From Polytrichum commune (lineage: Eukaryota > Streptophyta > Polytrichopsida > Polytrichales > Polytrichaceae): DNA of 64,000 bases. The notes beneath the pieces are model-generated. The model was not told the DNA's origin and searched no databases. It was given only the letters and a program-made list of their open reading frames with translations. Numbering within the stretch: position 1 is the first letter of the stretch; every line of letters begins with the position of its first letter. Below, one piece after another: positions 48,604 through 61,014 of this stretch. The stretch is taken from contig OX485804.1 in NCBI GenBank assembly GCA_950295325.1, positions 37,188,429 through 37,252,428 of the forward strand. The letters run 5' to 3'. Position numbers and translations under genes: made by a program.

Positions 48604-50684
48604 TGTTGAGTAACAACATTATAAGAGAGAAAAGATGCACAATGGAAAAGCCAACGACAACATACATCACCAAGAGGAGAAATGAATCACCACCGAAACA
48701 AAGAATGAGCACCGAAGACAAGAGGAACTCGGAGAGCCTCGGCCATGATTTTAGGCCCCCTTTCAACGGATATACAAGGAAGTCGCGCGGTTATAGGGCC
48801 CCTTACCCACGGCAATGGGTCCCCAGCGGCCTAATGAAGAAAACTTAGAACTTAGAGATAGAAGATCACTATATAAGTATGAAAGGTCTTATATGAGGAA
48901 TATATAGGAGTATATAGGGGTATTAGAAAGTATATAGGACTAGGATTACATTCCATTAGTATGAGTATACGAGATTTTGTTCAAGGACAATTATGAAAGA
49001 AGAATATTTAAGCAATTACGAGGAGTATATAAGTATTAAGGAGTATATAGGAATATGGTACATTCTACTAGTATGATCATTGGAATTTAAATCAACCAAT
49101 ATGAAGATTTGATGGATTCTAAAAAATGATTTGAAATGTAGCCACGACAAAGATATAGTGGAATCTTAGAAAGACGAACATTAGAGTGGTAAAACGGTTA
49201 TAACCGTTTATAATAGATATCATCTACCTATGTCAGAGATAGGTAGTTATCTAGGAAAGTGGAGTTAACAACCATTTTAAATATAGATTTTAGGTTAGGA
49301 AGAAAAGACTATATAAAGGGAACACTTTTAGGAGACTACACCTCATTTTTAATACGACGAAACTATCTTAAATTTGAGTGTCAAAAACATTTGAGTTCTT
49401 TTTGTATCTCTTCTCTCGGAGTACTTTTGTAATATACTATCTTTTCCACAAATATGTGTGATCTATCTCTCTCTCTCAATTGGACTTACAAGTTGTTAAG
49501 CGGTATTTGGAACTTAAGTGATTAAGCAACCGAGAGAAGAGTAGATTCTTTTGAACAAGAACTCAAAAGATTAGTGTGTGAGGGTGAGAACAAAGCGCTC
49601 AAGGATATTCGGAGAATCAATGGAATTTTGAGAAATGTTGTTATGATGAAGCAAACGTCAATTCATACAACGTGAATGAAGGAAACAAGATTGTCTCTTG
49701 AAAGTGAAAGTTATCATTGAACTCCTCAAAAGGGAATTATCCAAATATAAAGTGATAGAGTGATTAAGATTGAGTTGATAAGACTTGCATGCATATTTCA
49801 ATTAAATTGAGAGTAAGACTTCTTAAATATTACTAAGAAAGAGATACAATTAATTGAGAGAAACTTCTCAATATAAACTATCTATATATATTATGTGACT
49901 TATGGATGATAGTTGAACTTACTCATATTCAATTCTTTAAGTAAATTGTAAAGATAGTAACAAAGATTTTATTGATACTAACAAAGATTGATTGATTAAC
50001 TATTCACAACAATTGTTATTGAAACTTCTTACCTTTAAGATTCTTGTGAGTTGTTGGATGTCATTACAAGTGAAAGATTAACTATCAAAGAGAAGAGTTC
50101 TCTCTCTTGAGCAAAACTCAAGAGAGTTATAATTACTCTTGTCATCAAGAAACACTTTGAAGTAAAAACGTGATATTGCAAAATAATCAATGGTGTTTTG
50201 GATATAAGGTTATAACCACTATATGTTACACATATCAAAGTTACAATACTATAAGTAGTAACACTTGAGCTTAAAAAAGAAGATTCAATAACACAATATC
50301 TTTCTTATTATTATAAGTTATGGAGCAATATTATAAAGTATGTGATTGACATTTATGAACTACGAACTTAACTCCTTGAAGACTTATATAACCTATTGAA
50401 AATTATATTGTTATCAACGATATTGTTATACTTCTTGAAACCTTCTCTAATCTAATTGTTCTTATTATCAATGATGCCTTACATTGAGAGTGAGAATATA
50501 TGATAATGAGAATGTGTTCACTACAATAATTATATTCATATTACAAGGAGAAGAGAGAGATTACTAATTCGAGACCGAGCATATTAATGAGACACAGTAG
50601 TTCTCAAGAGAATATAAATTTACATGATGTCTCATCGTAAATCTTCTTAGCTAATTACGAAGGAACGACCCACGGCGTCCATCA
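48604..50684. mobile_element. LTR-type insertion (probably a solo LTR) inside the CACTA element
   Basis: The segment begins TGTTGAGTAACAAC and ends GGCGTCCATCA, that is TG...CA, and is flanked on both sides by ACACT (48599-48603 and 50685-50689). This is the 5-bp duplication usual for LTR retroelements. Removing it would restore a continuous CA/TC-rich tract of the host element. A TATA-like ACTATATAAAGGG lies near 49307, as expected inside an LTR. I see no second LTR and no coding domains, so a solo LTR of about 2.1 kb is the simplest reading. It is younger than the CACTA insertion. The superfamily cannot be told. Confidence 0.65.
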
Positions 50685-51219
50685 ACACTTCCATTCTCAC
50701 ACTCACAACTACATTTTCACTCCTACCCACATACACATTCTTACTCACATTCTTACACTAACACACACATTGTCACATATTCTCATTCACACTCTCACAC
50801 TCTCATACTCACACACATACATTGTCATTCACACTCTCAAACACATTCTCATTCATACTTTCACATACTCCCTCACACTCATACACACTCACACACTCAT
50901 ACACACTAACGGGACATTTTTTGTGAGTATTCTGTCTAAAACCCTGAAACATATGACAATTGGACTTAACATTCTCTCCATGTAGACCACTTCACTACCC
51001 ACAGTCATGCACGTTCTACTGGACGTTCCCAAACACGTTTACAAGAGCGTTCCCAACTGAATTGTTGTCCCACTTCACTACTATGACTCCGCAAAGTTAA
51101 TTCGGACATCAAATGAGCCCATGTGGATTTCTATAATTCCTCCAATCATTGTTTATAATAGTAAAAGACATGTAGTGAAGTAGGTGTTGGAATAAAAGAC
51201 GTGTTTTGTAGTAGTGAGG

Positions 51220-54200
51220 GATCCAATTGACTTGGTGAACCATCCATCAAATATAGAGATTGGCTTATGATGTTATCAAAAAGGAACCAACAACAAGTGA
51301 ACAAATAATCTTACTGATCATTTGATGGTAGACTTAAAAACAATAAATGCATAAGTTGTTGTGACATATATTGCAAACTTAGATGCTTATGAGTTAACTA
51401 TGGGGGATTAAAAAATCTCCAACGACTTTATTGATGCGATTTTGCATTATACATATGATAGGGGTCGATTGTTATTAAAAAGATATATATTTGTATACTT
51501 ATGTTAATGACTATACATGTTTATTCACTTGTATTTTCATCATTGAAATTGTACATGTATTACTTAGTTCTATACAAATAAACTTGTACACATGGGGTCG
51601 TTAAAATATGTTGCAAACACACGTGATTCTTGGTTTTAATGAAAGGTGCACCCACCCCCAAGGGACCCAGCCTAGGTTGAGGCGATAAAAGAGAACTAAG
51701 TGTATTGCCCATGTCTCTAGAATGAAGTAGATTTCAAGACACGTCTTACATGAGATGTGTCTTGTATGTCTTTATATGAGCTCAACATGTGGACACCCTA
51801 GTTATTGCAACAGGTGGGAGAGTTTTGATAATGCACTTGTCCTGTGTTATGAGTAGGTCAAGAAGTAGATCAGTCAGGGTCTGGAAAAGTCTCTTGTTCA
51901 CAATCCAGATTTCAGATTCCAATTGAATAATCCATGTTCTGTCATATTATTGTAGAAGAGCTTCAATAATCATATAAAACTGGCATGGGTTTCTCAACAT
52001 GCAATCTGGGCTACAATTTCCTGGAGTAAACAGATTTTTAATCTGACACCTTTCATGATTCTGACATGCTTGTGTTTGTCTGGTGAAGAGCCTTACAACA
52101 ATTAGAAAAGAGATTTCATGGAGCCATCTGCTTTGCTCCTTCTTCAACTTGGAAGCACAAATTCTCCAAATCATTGCACACTGCTGTCAAATGCTTTCGT
52201 GCGCAATCTGTGCTCCTTGGTAGGATAGGAAGTCCAGATCGATGAGAGATAACTGAGCTAACATTTGCACGATGGATATATAGGAGGGTGTGGGTCATCT
52301 TTGATGATGCCAAAAAATCGTCATGACTCCATGGCTCCAAAAAATCAGCAAGGGTTTGAAATGTGCGATGCACCTCAAGAACGATTCTCCTTGTTCAAGT
52401 AGCTTGTGACACAGCAACTGAGGACGAGCATCTAGTTGGATCCCTGGCACCCTAAACCCTATACTTCCAGGCTTGTAAAATACTTGAGTTAGCCGATGAA
52501 TCTTGCACCCTCGGATGAGTGTATCATTTTCGTGGACTTTGAATTCGTCGTGATGATGCACCTGACATTACAAAACTCAGAAGAAAGCTCTTTCATGGAC
52601 GATGAAGGAAAGACAAGCAACTCTTACAGCACGCCCACAAGCGCACCCACAATAGGGCAAGTTGTTGGTCTTGGCAACATGAGAAGTCCCTCTTGATAGG
52701 AAAAGTTTGTCTCTTTCCAAAATTTCTTGCTACAATAAGTGTTTTTCATCCTACTCCCAGTAACCATACTGGATGTGATGTACTACAGTTTCGCCCATTC
52801 CCCACACTGCATGTAAGACATAAACTCCAATCACAATGGAAACTCTCCCATTGGTGTGGACATCTTCTTAGACTGATATTTTCCTCATCATCTTTCTGTG
52901 TATACAACTCTGCTTAAACTTATATATTCTTCCTGCATTACCTTTATATGCATACAACTGTTGATTATTATGAGTCTATGTAAGAGGAATCTAGAATACT
53001 AAATGAGCACTTTGTTCCCAAGCTTTCAATCGCAGGGAGCTTTCAATTGTATTAGGGACGTGACAAAATCATAATTAGAAGTTTTTGGAAGCAAGGGAAG
53101 AGAATCAAACACCTTGTTGGAGAATAATTCCACACTACGGGAACGGGAATCGAAGTTCCTTACCACCAATTCTCTTCCACTGGATGGTTTTATGTTCTGC
53201 CAAAGTAGATTTCCAAATCATATTCACAGATATCAAACCCGTTTAGTGGAAGAAAATCAATGACAATGCAATACCCTTGTAGTGCAAGCAAAATAAGGCT
53301 CAGTTATGTTGTGTCAAGGTTGGAAATTCTTATCACTATATACAATACTAATTCCTTGCTCCTAGGCAAGGCGCAACGTAAGGCGGGTGGATGCATTCTA
53401 TTTTTTGAGAATGAAGTTTTGAGAACTTGTTCCCTCTCTCCTACTCGTGCTTCTGATTGAGGTCTCTTGAGGATTTAAGGAGAATAGCATACTTTTGTGG
53501 AAAACATCCAGAATTCTAATTTTGTGAGAGGGGAGATAGAGTGGAGGAGAGCATCCAAGAATGAAAGAAGAGAAAGAATGTATGAGAAAGAATGAAGTTT
53601 GTGGGTTTGTAAGAAAGTGAAAGTTAAATTGTGTATGTGAGAAGAGAAAGACAATGTATTTTGAGGGAGTGTGTGGATGTAAGAGAATGGAATTGGTGAG
53701 TGGGTGTGTTATCAAGAATATTGAAATTCATGGGTGTATTTGTGTGTTATTTGAGGAAGAAAATGAGTAATTTTGTAGAAATACATATGTACATATGGAA
53801 GAGATGTGTACCCGATGTCGACTGTGTGTATGTGTGTGAGAGAGAAAGAGAGGTTGTAAAATTTGTGGAGTGAGTATAAATGTGGAAGAATGAAGTTTGT
53901 ATATGTGTTAGAGAACAAAAGAAAATGATTAAAATTGTGAGTATGTTAAATAATATAATTGGTGGGTGAGTATATGTATAAAACAATTTTCTTTTGTGTA
54001 TTGTGTGTAAGAGAAAAAAATAATGGATTGCAAAAATGCAAATAAGACTTCAAGTTTTGTGGATTGAGAAGATTTTATGGAGATAAAAAACCAAGAAGCC
54101 AATGAAAATGACACAAAAACTTCACAAAAACAAAAGTTTTGAAAATAAGAGTCAAATAACCTACATACATGAAGAAGGATATGAATATGGGATATCTTGA

Positions 54201-54900
54201 TCATCTACATGAGAATTTAATTTCAAGAGTTTCGATTGAAGGGGTGCAACCGCAATCCATGCCATGTTTGAATGAAAAGAAGTTGAAGAAAAAAATCCAA
54301 AATTTGCAAGGTACTCGCATTTTCTTCTTATTCAATGACCAAACTTGTTCGAGAAGGAATCAATGATTTTGTGATGAAAGGAAGTGAAGTTGATGAGGAC
54401 GACATAAATAACTTTGTGCAAGGATTCGATGGTAAACTCTTCATTTATATTGGGCTTGCATTCATCACCAAAAATATTGTACTCAGCCATGTATAATTAT
54501 GTGAATTTCTTTATAATCATGTTGAAGTATTTATTCATTCCTAGTTCATGTATAAAGTGATTGCTTCTCAGTTTATAGACTAGAAGGTTTGAGTATATGG
54601 AGTGATACAACTTGGCTGAGTTCTTGAATATGGGGAAGACATATACTCCTTTGGTAAGGTGAATTTACAATTACATGATTTTACAAACTAATTAGCAATA
54701 GGTCCTATCAATTTCATTGGAATCATGAACCAAACTCACTGTATAGACATCCAAATTAACTTGAACTTTCAACCAATTTCATAATTTGGTATTTATATTC
54801 ATAATTTTACATAATCAATTTCATGAATTATATAACTTTGTTTCACAAAGAAAACTACATCATGCATAAGATTCTCCTAATTGCTCCTCATGACTGGCTC
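51220..54900. other. Intergenic DNA with unrecognised frames and GA/GT-rich tracts
   Basis: Minus-strand frames at 52116-52373 (LADFLEPWSHDDFLASSKMT) and 52295-52561 overlap and have fairly protein-like composition, but I recognise no family and no clear splice structure. At 53400-54100 the plus strand is rich in GA and GT, with imperfect repeats such as AAGAATGAAGTTTGTG (about 53589 and 53887). Nothing else could be supported. Confidence 0.3.
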
Positions 54901-54928
54901 TACCAAAATATTTATTGACCCCTCGTAT

Positions 54929-55903
54929 TCAACCTTGGACCATGTCTGCAGTGATTACTTGTACGTCATCATGAATGTAACCTAATAATGTTTGATGATT
55001 TTGGAGATCATTATGCCGGACATGACTTTTGATGTGTCTAAATGCCCATTCTACAACACTAAGAAATAGACTATATGATGGGCAAATGGAAGTAGATGTG
55101 TCCAACATCTTCAAAAGCTTATTGTATTTCACAAGATTTGTGATACATGACATTGTCCATTAGGATAAACCTTTGTTTATCAAGGCTAGGAATGACCTTG
55201 GTCTAAATGAATTCTAAGAACTTGTTTGGATTGTGGGCACCAAGTGTGACATCTTGTGCAATGACTCCTTCACTACCAATTGCAACCACCAAAGATAAAT
55301 TTCAATCCTTTGAGTTGGACAAATTTGTTGGCATCCATGTCCTCGACGAACCCTTCCAAATCAATGTGTCAAATGTAAATTTAAACCAACATCTTCCACG
55401 TTTAAAACGTCAGCCATACTGCCACTGAGCTCTAAAAACTTTTGACACTATTCTATGCGCTCTCTAAGACGTTCTTCATTGTTATACTCATTGGTCCATA
55501 GCGCATCAACTTGAGGGTATATCCAGCTTGACCGCGAATGGCTTCTGAGACACAACTAATAGATACATGGCGTGAGAATTGAAAAGCTTCATTCAACTAA
55601 CAATGGAGAGATTCTATAGTGATGTCTAGATCTACATGAAGCCTCTCTACTAACCATTGAATGTTCATCTTGTAAAATTGGATAACAAACACCGCCTTTG
55701 TGTTTGGGCACTAATTGACCATTTTCTTCAAAAGCTATGGCTATGCTCATGATAGTCTCATAAGGATACCCATAACGTTCACTTGTGTCAGCATAAGATA
55801 AGCTCTTATTAAAAACATAATGTATGATTCGTGAGCAAAGTGCAACATCTATGCGATTACATCTACACGGGCGACTAGGCATGGCTACTGTACTAAACAA
55901 CAT
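54929..55903 (-). pseudogene. Decayed Tc1/IS630-type (DDE_3) transposase
   Basis: Read on the minus strand, the N-terminal part shows a helix-turn-helix segment (SRIIHYVFNKSLSYADTSER, then YGYPYETIMSIAIAFEENGQ) and a following LVERLHVDLDITIESL block typical of Tc1/IS630 transposases. Further on come a first-Asp region near DTLIWKG, then VVAIGSEGVIAQDV, ILMDNVMYHKS (second Asp) and a YSLFLSVVEWAF block (Glu), the family's LPPYSP..NPIE position. About 34 residues separate the second Asp from the Glu (DD34E). The frame is interrupted by several stops and at least two frame changes, so it is dead. Terminal inverted repeats were not located. Confidence 0.75.
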
Positions 55904-58900
55904 ATGAAGATAGTATCAAAACTTATGAAGATAGTATCAAAACATAGTATGTGTACAAACTTTGTCAATCTTAGGCATTCACAAGAATACATTTCCCAAA
56001 GGTTTTGTACTATGAGGTTGTTTCCATTATCACATTTCGGATTATTTTCTATATACTTAGAAACTACAGACAAAGGAGCATAGGGTTTATCCTCTAAAGT
56101 ATTACGTAACAGAGCATCTTTTATGGCTTGTAAAAGAACCGACAAAGTGAAAATTCCTCTTCACTTATGGTAGCCCTCCCCCCCCCCCAAATTTATGATT
56201 ACTAGTACTGGTAGTAGGAGATGACTTAAGTGATACAGACAAAGTAGACTATGTCTATACAACATGTGAATCTGAATAAGTTTGTGTATTAGAATCTATG
56301 AACACAAAGAATGCGGAGAGGGAAAAAAAAAAAAAAAAAACACACATATTATTGCTTTTTGTTGAGTCGTGCAAAAGAGGCCTTGAGGCAAGTAATCATT
56401 ACAAAATCTTGTAAGAAACCCTGAGTATGTTAGAGAACTGGATCAACACATTAGAGAACTAGAGAGTTGTATGTGGGCACACAAATTCGCTTCCAAATCA
56501 ATTCTACTGTCAAACCTAGCACGAAGGCTCTCACCAACAACCGGATGTTGTGAAACAAGAAGGTAAAGAATGCAAAGCGAGAAGGCGAGAAGTTGCGAAT
56601 ATGAGAGCTCCTTGGTTTGGACGATTCATGAAGGTGCTAGTGGTAAAGGTCCATTATTGTGAAACTGAGGTGTGCCACATGTCAAGGTGGTTTAGTAGAC
56701 ACCATGAACTAAAATAGAAGGTTCATGAAATTGGTAGATCACTCCGGTAACATGAGTTGGAAGGTTCATGAAGTAGCTTGGAACCATCATGAAATTGACT
56801 TTGCACTTCTGTGAAGTCATCTTACCAAGGGAGTAACAAAAAAAAAACAATTGTTTGACGATGTGGAGTTAAAGAAGGAGAAAACAATCGATAGGAGGAT
56901 GGAAAAGTCAAATTTTGATGTATCCCATTACCTCTCGCAATTTAAACATGAGAGAAGAAGCTCAAAAGGAGAAGTATTCTCTCTCACCTCTACCCACATC
57001 CCACTCTGAAAAAAACGCACAGTTTCCATAAAGACTTTAACTTCAAAGGCATCACAAACCACAATTTTTTATAAAAAATTGCTTGAATTCTAGATTAATG
57101 ATACATAGTGCATTAAGGGAAAATTCCACCAATATTGAAACTTGCATTACAAGTGTAACATTCTTAGAAAATGTGATCTTTTTTCCATGTGAAAATAATG
57201 GATAGATCAGTTGTTACTTTAATGACTCTTGGAAGCACATGTAGTTTTTCTTTAGGTCTTGATAACAATACATGAAGAGATTTTGTTGTTTATGTTAAAT
57301 TATGATTGACTTTGATCCTCATCATGTTCTAAAAGTTGCAATCCAATTTTCATTCTTATGACATTTATTTCTTGTTTTGTAAACTATATAGGATTTTTTT
57401 TTTGTGCCTCAATGTTTTTTGGTCTTACAAACGTACTCTAGGTTGATAGATTAAAAAATTAGCATCTTTTATTATGATCTTCCTGTGTTCTTCTTCTTCT
57501 TCTTCTTCTATTGTTATGACCTTCAACTTTAATTTTGAAAATTCTATCTCCATATTTGGAACACGGTTTTTGACAAATAATTAGACTATTGTATACACTT
57601 GAATTGTTCACATTTGCTCCTCCTACGCGATCAACATCTTCTCCAAAGAATTGACAAAAATTCAATTATGATTGATCTCTTTAAGTTTTCATTTCTTGAT
57701 TTCTATATATCATCCGCAAATGGTTGTTTAAAATCTTCAAAATATTTTCTTCATCAACATCAAATTCAAAGCAAGTATATGCTTACATATTACGCTTGAT
57801 AGTGCCGGACAATCACAAAATACTTAATCAACCCAAGTTTGGATCACCTTCCTGCATTGTCTCGCTTCCCACATTAAAATATTGGTTTTTTGATTTATAA
57901 TCATATCATTTTTTTATCCATTTTTAATTCATGAAATATTATTTCTCATGCGGTGAACCGGTTCTAGTGTTGTTTGTCGATTGTCCTCCATGTGAATCCT
58001 CCAACATCAAAATCCACATTTGATGCTCTCAAGCATGGCATTATGGCTAAAGAATGGAGATTTTCCCACCTCAAGGGAAAGAAACTAAACAACCTTCACA
58101 TCAAGGATTTAAAAAAAAAATTGAATATGAAGCATACTTGAAGCTACACTTGACTCCACCCCAACTCAAAATTATCATTGCCTATCGCAATACAAGTCAT
58201 ATATAGACCTGCAATTGAAAATGATCATCCCAATCCCCAAAGATATCACATCATGTCACCTTTGTCCTTACATAATAGTCAAAAATAAGACACACTTTGT
58301 GTGATTTTGTGTTGTGGTGTCCCCTCTACAACTCCATGAGAAATAGTTTCCTTCCTTACTTCAGAGTTTAGTATTACGTAGTCTCAATTCTTCTTTCCAA
58401 TTGGACCATCAAGATGATCTAACCTTCTATCTCAAGGAAGTCATTGCATTGTGTTACTCTAAGAAATCAACCTTCTAGCACCATCTCGATATACTTCTAG
58501 TCTTACAAGCCTTTTGGCTTCCTAGACTCTAAAATTAGTTCTGCTTCATTGTAGACATAGATGTAGACTATAATATGGTGATAATTACTCACTGACAATG
58601 ATGAGAAATGTTACTACAATCCATTGGTATTTTTAATCACAATATACTTGATCTCCTATCATTTCAAACTAGTGATAACATTATGATATTTTGAGTACAG
58701 AATTAGGTGGCCTTTGTGAACACGTTGCCTCTTTACCCATGCAAACTACCTTTGAGTCAACCTCAATCACGAGAACCTATAGCTTTGCTTATCAATCCGT
58801 ATGACAACCACTTTAAAAAAATAAGTTTTTTTTTTATTACTGAGGTTAAACCTAATTGCACATATGAGTGTAGAAGTAGCTTGAGCTAACGAGGGTTAGG

Positions 58901-59124
58901 GCTTTAAATACTATTGAATGGTGTGTTTAGCTGTAGTGTGAGGGGCCAATAGGAATCTAAGTTGCGATTTGGATTTGTGTACGTTGGACCTTTGGAATCG
59001 GTATCAGGCACATGCGTTTACAACATGGACAAGGGGCAGATGTTCTAATGTACGTTTGGGTTACTATGGCCCACACTAATAGATGCAATTTGGAGGGGGA
59101 GGGGGAGGGGGAGGGGGGAGAGAA
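55904..59124. other. Intergenic DNA with homopolymer tracts, no gene seen
   Basis: There are long poly-C (about 56168-56180) and poly-A (about 56322-56341) runs and AT-rich DNA. A minus-strand frame at 55885-56145 directly upstream of the dead transposase could be part of the same element but shows no domain. No other gene was recognised. Confidence 0.4.
59092..59120 (+). repeat. G-rich GGGGGA repeat, potential G-quadruplex
   Basis: At least four runs of five or six G separated by single A occur here, ending a few bases before the target site of the MITE at 59128. A sequence of this kind can form a G-quadruplex. This is a prediction from base pattern only. Confidence 0.6.
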
Positions 59125-59127
59125 TTA

Positions 59128-59512
59128 GGGCCAGTTCACACTATGGCCAAACTTCGAGAGAAGAAGTGTTTGGACCAATGAAAATGCAGAAATGTCCAAA
59201 GTCCGTCCTCTCAGCCTTCACACTAGAGGCCGAAGTCCAAAGGACGTTGCCTCCAAAAGAGCCTAGGTGGCAGCACTTTTAGGAAGTTATGGCGCCAAGA
59301 GTTCGGCCTCTCAAGCAAAGTTTGGGTCGAGCAAAATGCTCGACCCAAACTTCCGTGAAGAGGCCGAACTTTTTTTTCATTAAAATATTCAAAATTTGAC
59401 AGTGGATTCTTTTTAATATACTTTTTCAGCCCAAAGGCTTCTCCTCTCAACATAGTTTGGTCTAGAAAAGTGACGCTTCTCCTCTCGACTTGGGCATAGT
59501 GTGAACCGGCCC
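59128..59512. mobile_element. MITE, 385 bp, TTA duplication, with a palindromic centre (family D)
   Basis: The left end GGGCCAGTTCACACTATGGC and the reversed right end GGGCCGGTTCACACTATGCC are inverted repeats of about 40 bp. TTA lies outside both ends (59125-59127 and 59513-59515). The centre (about 59304-59370) is a second inverted repeat: AAGTTTGGGTCGAGCA, three bases, then its exact complement, flanked by GTTCGGCCTCT and AGAGGCCGAAC. There is no coding capacity. The end type again fits PIF/Harbinger. Confidence 0.85.
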
Positions 59513-60177
59513 TTATTGCACACAAGCATACCTCTCTTCCATCCAACATAAAGACATAGGGTAGAAATATGGGGGGGAAAGGAATGGTGAAAATAGGATG
59601 ATTTGGTCAAAAAGAGTAGCTTGAAACCTATACTGCACACATGGAGTAGAGGAATTGATGAGGAATGCACGTTGTTTTGTAGTTTTGTTCCATGTAAACA
59701 ATTAGTTACATTTTTCTCAAAGAGGCACATAAGTTAAACCCCCCCCCCCCCTACTTGGACAATATAGTCTCCCTCATTTGAGGAGCAAAATATCTTACTC
59801 TACATACGAATGCACACAGAATGATGAACTCAGTGGCACCCAAAAAGGATCCCAGGTGGTGTGAACACAAGACCTATTCGACTAATCGTTGCATCCGGCC
59901 TATCGCTGCATCTTTTTCGGGTCATCACTTTTACAGGTAGTCGTTATGGGTCCACAGAAGAACCGTTGTGCTCCCTGGTCTATCTAGTGCACCAATAATG
60001 GTCATTCACCATTTTCAGTTTTTGTACTTAACCTCTTGTAGGTTAGTGGCCAATTCATCTCAAATGACTTCGAACATACCACTTCGGGATCTTTGAAGCG
60101 AATTCCAATGTCAACTTAACCATAAATAATAACATTCGGGACACATGCTAATTTCAGAGCTTTTATGTTGGATGAAT

Positions 60178-60305
60178 GGGTGGCTCAAACCCAAGGCCTC
60201 AACCCGGATCCCATGGGATATCGGAACTTCCGAGGTTAAGCTACCTAAGGCTGGAATAGGACTTGGATGGGTGACCTTCACAGCACTTGAGTTTCAGTGC
60301 ACCCT
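60178..60305 (+). rRNA. 5S rRNA-like sequence, diverged (pseudogene or 5S-derived repeat)
   Basis: The stretch starts GGGTGGCTCAAACC and ends TGCACCCT like a plant 5S rRNA. It contains CCGGATCCCATGGG, GGAACTTCCGAGGTTAAGC and GGATGGGTGACC in the order and spacing of the 5S sequence, including the internal promoter region (box C nearly intact, box A altered). It is slightly longer than 5S and has many substitutions. It is single, not in an array, so it is most likely a pseudogene or the head of a 5S-derived SINE. Confidence 0.7.
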
Positions 60306-60512
60306 ACCACCTACGATTTTTGTTGATGTTTCAGCGTAGATTGACTGTTGCAACACAAGATTGGTTGTGTAAATCCGATTGGTAGGAGTTGGAGAGAATG
60401 TAAACAAACTGAATAACACCCACATACCTTACATTGATGGAACTTGTGGTGATCTATAACTTGTAAGTAATGAGGATCTCCCTGACCATGACAAGAGCAC
60501 CCTCCTCACTAA

Positions 60513-61014
60513 GGGCCACTGCACACACGAGACTGAGAACCCGCGACCATTACACTTCAAGCACTCTCATTGGTGGAAAAGGCGGAGCCGGTCCAAGTTC
60601 CAAGCTTCACACTACGCTTGAGGGACCAACGGAGTATGTGAATGCAAGATGGATGTAAAGTCTACATGGATTCCTACATGGTATCCAATGGATCATGTTT
60701 CCTGGTCACTTGGATTATTTTCAAAAACCACCTCTTGGAGGCAGGCCTAACACAAAACCGGGAGATCATGGCACCCCGAACCCTCACAAACGTTGGTTTA
60801 TTCTATTTTATCATGTATGAGCATCCGCATGAATAGACATTCTTTGAAATAGCATTTGGTTGAGAGCCCGGTCACATATGACTTCACACTACACTTGAAG
60901 GTCCATGACCACACTACATGATTCTGGAAGTGTCTTGAGATGGCCTTTGAACACTTTCTTTTGGGCTCTCACAATTTCATGGTCATGGCTCTTGGCTCAT
61001 ATGTGAAGTGGCCC
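60513..61014. mobile_element. MITE, 502 bp, TAA duplication (family A, best-preserved copy)
   Basis: The left end reads GGGCCACTGCACACACGAGA and the reversed right end GGGCCACTTCACATATGAGC, with inverted similarity extending about 50 bp. TAA lies outside both ends (60510-60512 and 61015-61017). Internal blocks (CTCTCATTGGT, GTCCAAGTTC, TCTACATGGA) match the copies at 3.4, 17.3 and 21.1 kb. There is no transposase. Confidence 0.8.

Larger units (their letters stand above)
45696..51216. mobile_element. Non-autonomous CACTA (CMC/En-Spm) element, 5.5 kb
   Basis: The left end reads CACTACAACAGAACACGTCT and the reversed right end CACTACTACAAAACACGTCT, both running on into TTTA. AGG lies directly outside both ends (45693-45695 and 51217-51219), the 3-bp duplication expected of CACTA elements. 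Repeated subterminal blocks are visible at about 46190, 46515 and 47455 (TAGTAAGCGTCTGTGACTGG and variants). There is no transposase, so it must be moved by another element's enzyme. The interior holds a 158-bp tandem array, a CA/TC-rich array near 50690-50920, and an LTR-type insertion. Confidence 0.9.

Noticed and set aside
50690-50930. CRISPR-like array of short repeats
   Set aside because: It is a degenerate CACAC/TCTCA simple-sequence tract without regular spacers, in a eukaryotic genome.
52116-52561. Overlapping minus-strand frames as a gene
   Set aside because: Composition is fairly protein-like, but two frames compete and no family, start or splice structure could be supported; kept only as a note.
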